In this document: one piece after another, positions 63,169-64,000 of the stretch | Layout: the number at the start of each line of letters is the position of its first letter | Numbering within the stretch: position 1 is the first letter of the stretch | Origin: Rhodopseudomonas palustris | Lineage (GTDB): Bacteria; Pseudomonadota; Alphaproteobacteria; Rhizobiales; Xanthobacteraceae | DNA length: 64,000 nt | Direction of reading: 5' to 3' | Assembly: GCF_003591005.1 (NCBI RefSeq) | Contig: NZ_QYYD01000001.1 | Span: forward strand, 310,001 to 374,000 | Translations under genes and position numbers: made by a program | Notes under the pieces: model-generated | Databases searched by the model: none | Told to the model about the DNA's origin: nothing | The model's input: only the letters and a program-made list of their open reading frames with translations

Positions 63169-64000
63169 ATGGCCGGGAGCCGATCGGGTTGTTGTAGCCA
63201 GGGCCGCGCCGTCGATACGTCGGCGGCTTCGCGCGAACCTGCGCCCGATGTCGTCGTTCCGAGCCTCGAGGCGATCAAGCGGCGCTGGAGTGACCCGCTC
63301 GGCGGCAGCTTCCGGATGGGCTCGGATGATCTTCGCTTTCCCGCCGACGGCGAAGGTCCTGTACGCCGCGTGACGGTGTCGCCGTTCCGTATTGCCTGCT
63401 ACACGGTCAGCAATCTGCAGTTCGGCGACTTCGTCCGCGCCACCGGCTACACGACGGACGCCGAACGCTACGGTTGGAGCTTCGTGTTCGAAGGCCTGCT
63501 TCCGCCGGACAACCGGGGCGGGCTCGGGCGACGGGTGCAGGAGACGCCGTGGTGGCTCCCGATCGCGCATGCTTACTGGGCCCAGCCCGAAGGGCCGCAG
63601 AGCAGCGTCCTGGGCCGGCTCGACCATCCGGTCGTGCATGTGTCCTGGAACGACGCCAAAGCGTATTGCGACTGGTCACGGACACGGCTGCCGAGCGAGG
63701 CGGAGTGGGAATTTGCCGCGCGTGGCGGCCTCGATCAGGCAACGTTCGCCTGGGGCGACGAACTCACGCCGGACGGCGAGCATCGCTGCAATATCTGGCA
63801 AGGTCGCTTTCCGGATCTCAACACGGAAGAGGACGGCTACTACGGCACGGCGCCAGTGCACGCCTTCGCGCCGAACGGTCATGGACTCTACAACGTCGCG
63901 GGCAATGTCTGGGAGTGGTGCGAGGACACGTTTTCGCCGCGCTATCACGACGTCACCGCGGCCATTGATCCTCTGCATACCGAGCCGGCGCCGAACCGCT
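63169..64000 (+). CDS. Formylglycine-generating enzyme family protein (3' end cut by window)
   Basis: FGE-sulfatase (SUMF1-like) domain protein that would convert the sulfatase Cys57 to formylglycine using oxygen. It starts MAGSRSGCCSQGRAVDTSA (GAGG nine bases upstream) and 277 codons are visible. From residue 45 come GGSFRMGSDD, VVHVSWNDAKAYCDWSR, LPSEAEWEFAARGG and NVAGNVWEWCEDTFSP, all family blocks. The copper-binding Cys pair lies in the missing C-terminal part, so activity cannot be judged here. The residues before 45 match no family segment. Confidence 0.9.
   Translation, partial: MAGSRSGCCSQGRAVDTSAASREPAPDVVVPSLEAIKRRWSDPLGGSFRMGSDDLRFPADGEGPVRRVTVSPFRIACYTVSNLQFGDFVRATGYTTDAERYGWSFVFEGLLPPDNRGGLGRRVQETPWWLPIAHAYWAQPEGPQSSVLGRLDHPVVHVSWNDAKAYCDWSRTRLPSEAEWEFAARGGLDQATFAWGDELTPDGEHRCNIWQGRFPDLNTEEDGYYGTAPVHAFAPNGHGLYNVAGNVWEWCEDTFSPRYHDVTAAIDPLHTEPAPNR

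Overview
The window looks like chromosomal DNA of a high-GC alphaproteobacterium of the Bradyrhizobium/Rhodopseudomonas group, most likely a Rhodopseudomonas. This rests on the GC-rich codon use, the gene orders cvpA-radA, rpsF-rpsR-DUF2232-rplI, fabD-fabG-acpP-fabF-mltG-yicC-gmk and rsmA-pdxA-surA-lptD-lptG-lptF//pepA-holC, and the intergenic palindromes typical of these genomes. The species call is inference; no marker gene such as 16S rRNA is present. No tRNA, rRNA, CRISPR array, prophage or transposase was seen.

Region 1 (1-34 kb) is core housekeeping. It holds the cvpA fragment, radA, alr, dnaB, cfa, a secreted CXXCH protein, rplI, a DUF2232 membrane protein, rpsR, rpsF and a membrane diguanylate cyclase. 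These are followed by a fatty-acid and cell-wall run (fabD, fabG, acpP, fabF, mltG, yicC, gmk), a zinc alcohol dehydrogenase, and the outer-membrane/LPS export operon (lptF, lptG, lptD, surA, pdxA, rsmA, all on minus), diverging from pepA-holC. A lipoprotein, a phosphodiesterase, a methyltransferase and a CHM isomerase lead out of the core.

Region 2 (about 35-42 kb) is an accessory patch of single genes separated by palindromic repeats. It contains a secreted pepsin-like protein with two DTG motifs, a manganese catalase fused to a DUF892 domain, a GGDEF protein, a MazE/MazF-type toxin-antitoxin pair, a DOPA-dioxygenase-like protein and a DUF2442 protein. Six full copies and one half copy of one palindrome family lie within 5.7 kb, and one full copy is a mosaic of two others. 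A perfect-consensus minus-strand promoter (TTGACA, 16 bp, TATAAT) drives a GC-rich region without a convincing gene, which is a candidate structured RNA.

Region 3 (42-55.6 kb) is a colinear catabolic island. A TetR regulator precedes a 20-bp palindrome and a run of SDR epimerase-like protein, unknown protein, FAH-family hydrolase and GMC oxidoreductase. Then come an IclR regulator, a DapA-family lyase, a complete Liv-type ABC importer (SBP, two permeases, two ATPases), a beta-hydroxyacid dehydrogenase and a fuconolactonase-like amidohydrolase. The enzyme set resembles non-phosphorylative sugar-acid breakdown, but the substrate is unknown.

Region 4 (55.7-64 kb) holds a DUF2721 membrane protein and then an apparent sulfate-ester cassette: Tat-exported binding protein, two CUT1-type permeases, an ATPase, a GntR/UTRA regulator, a cytoplasmic arylsulfatase and, cut by the window end, the formylglycine-generating enzyme expected to activate it. 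Uptake, regulation, hydrolysis and enzyme maturation are therefore encoded together.
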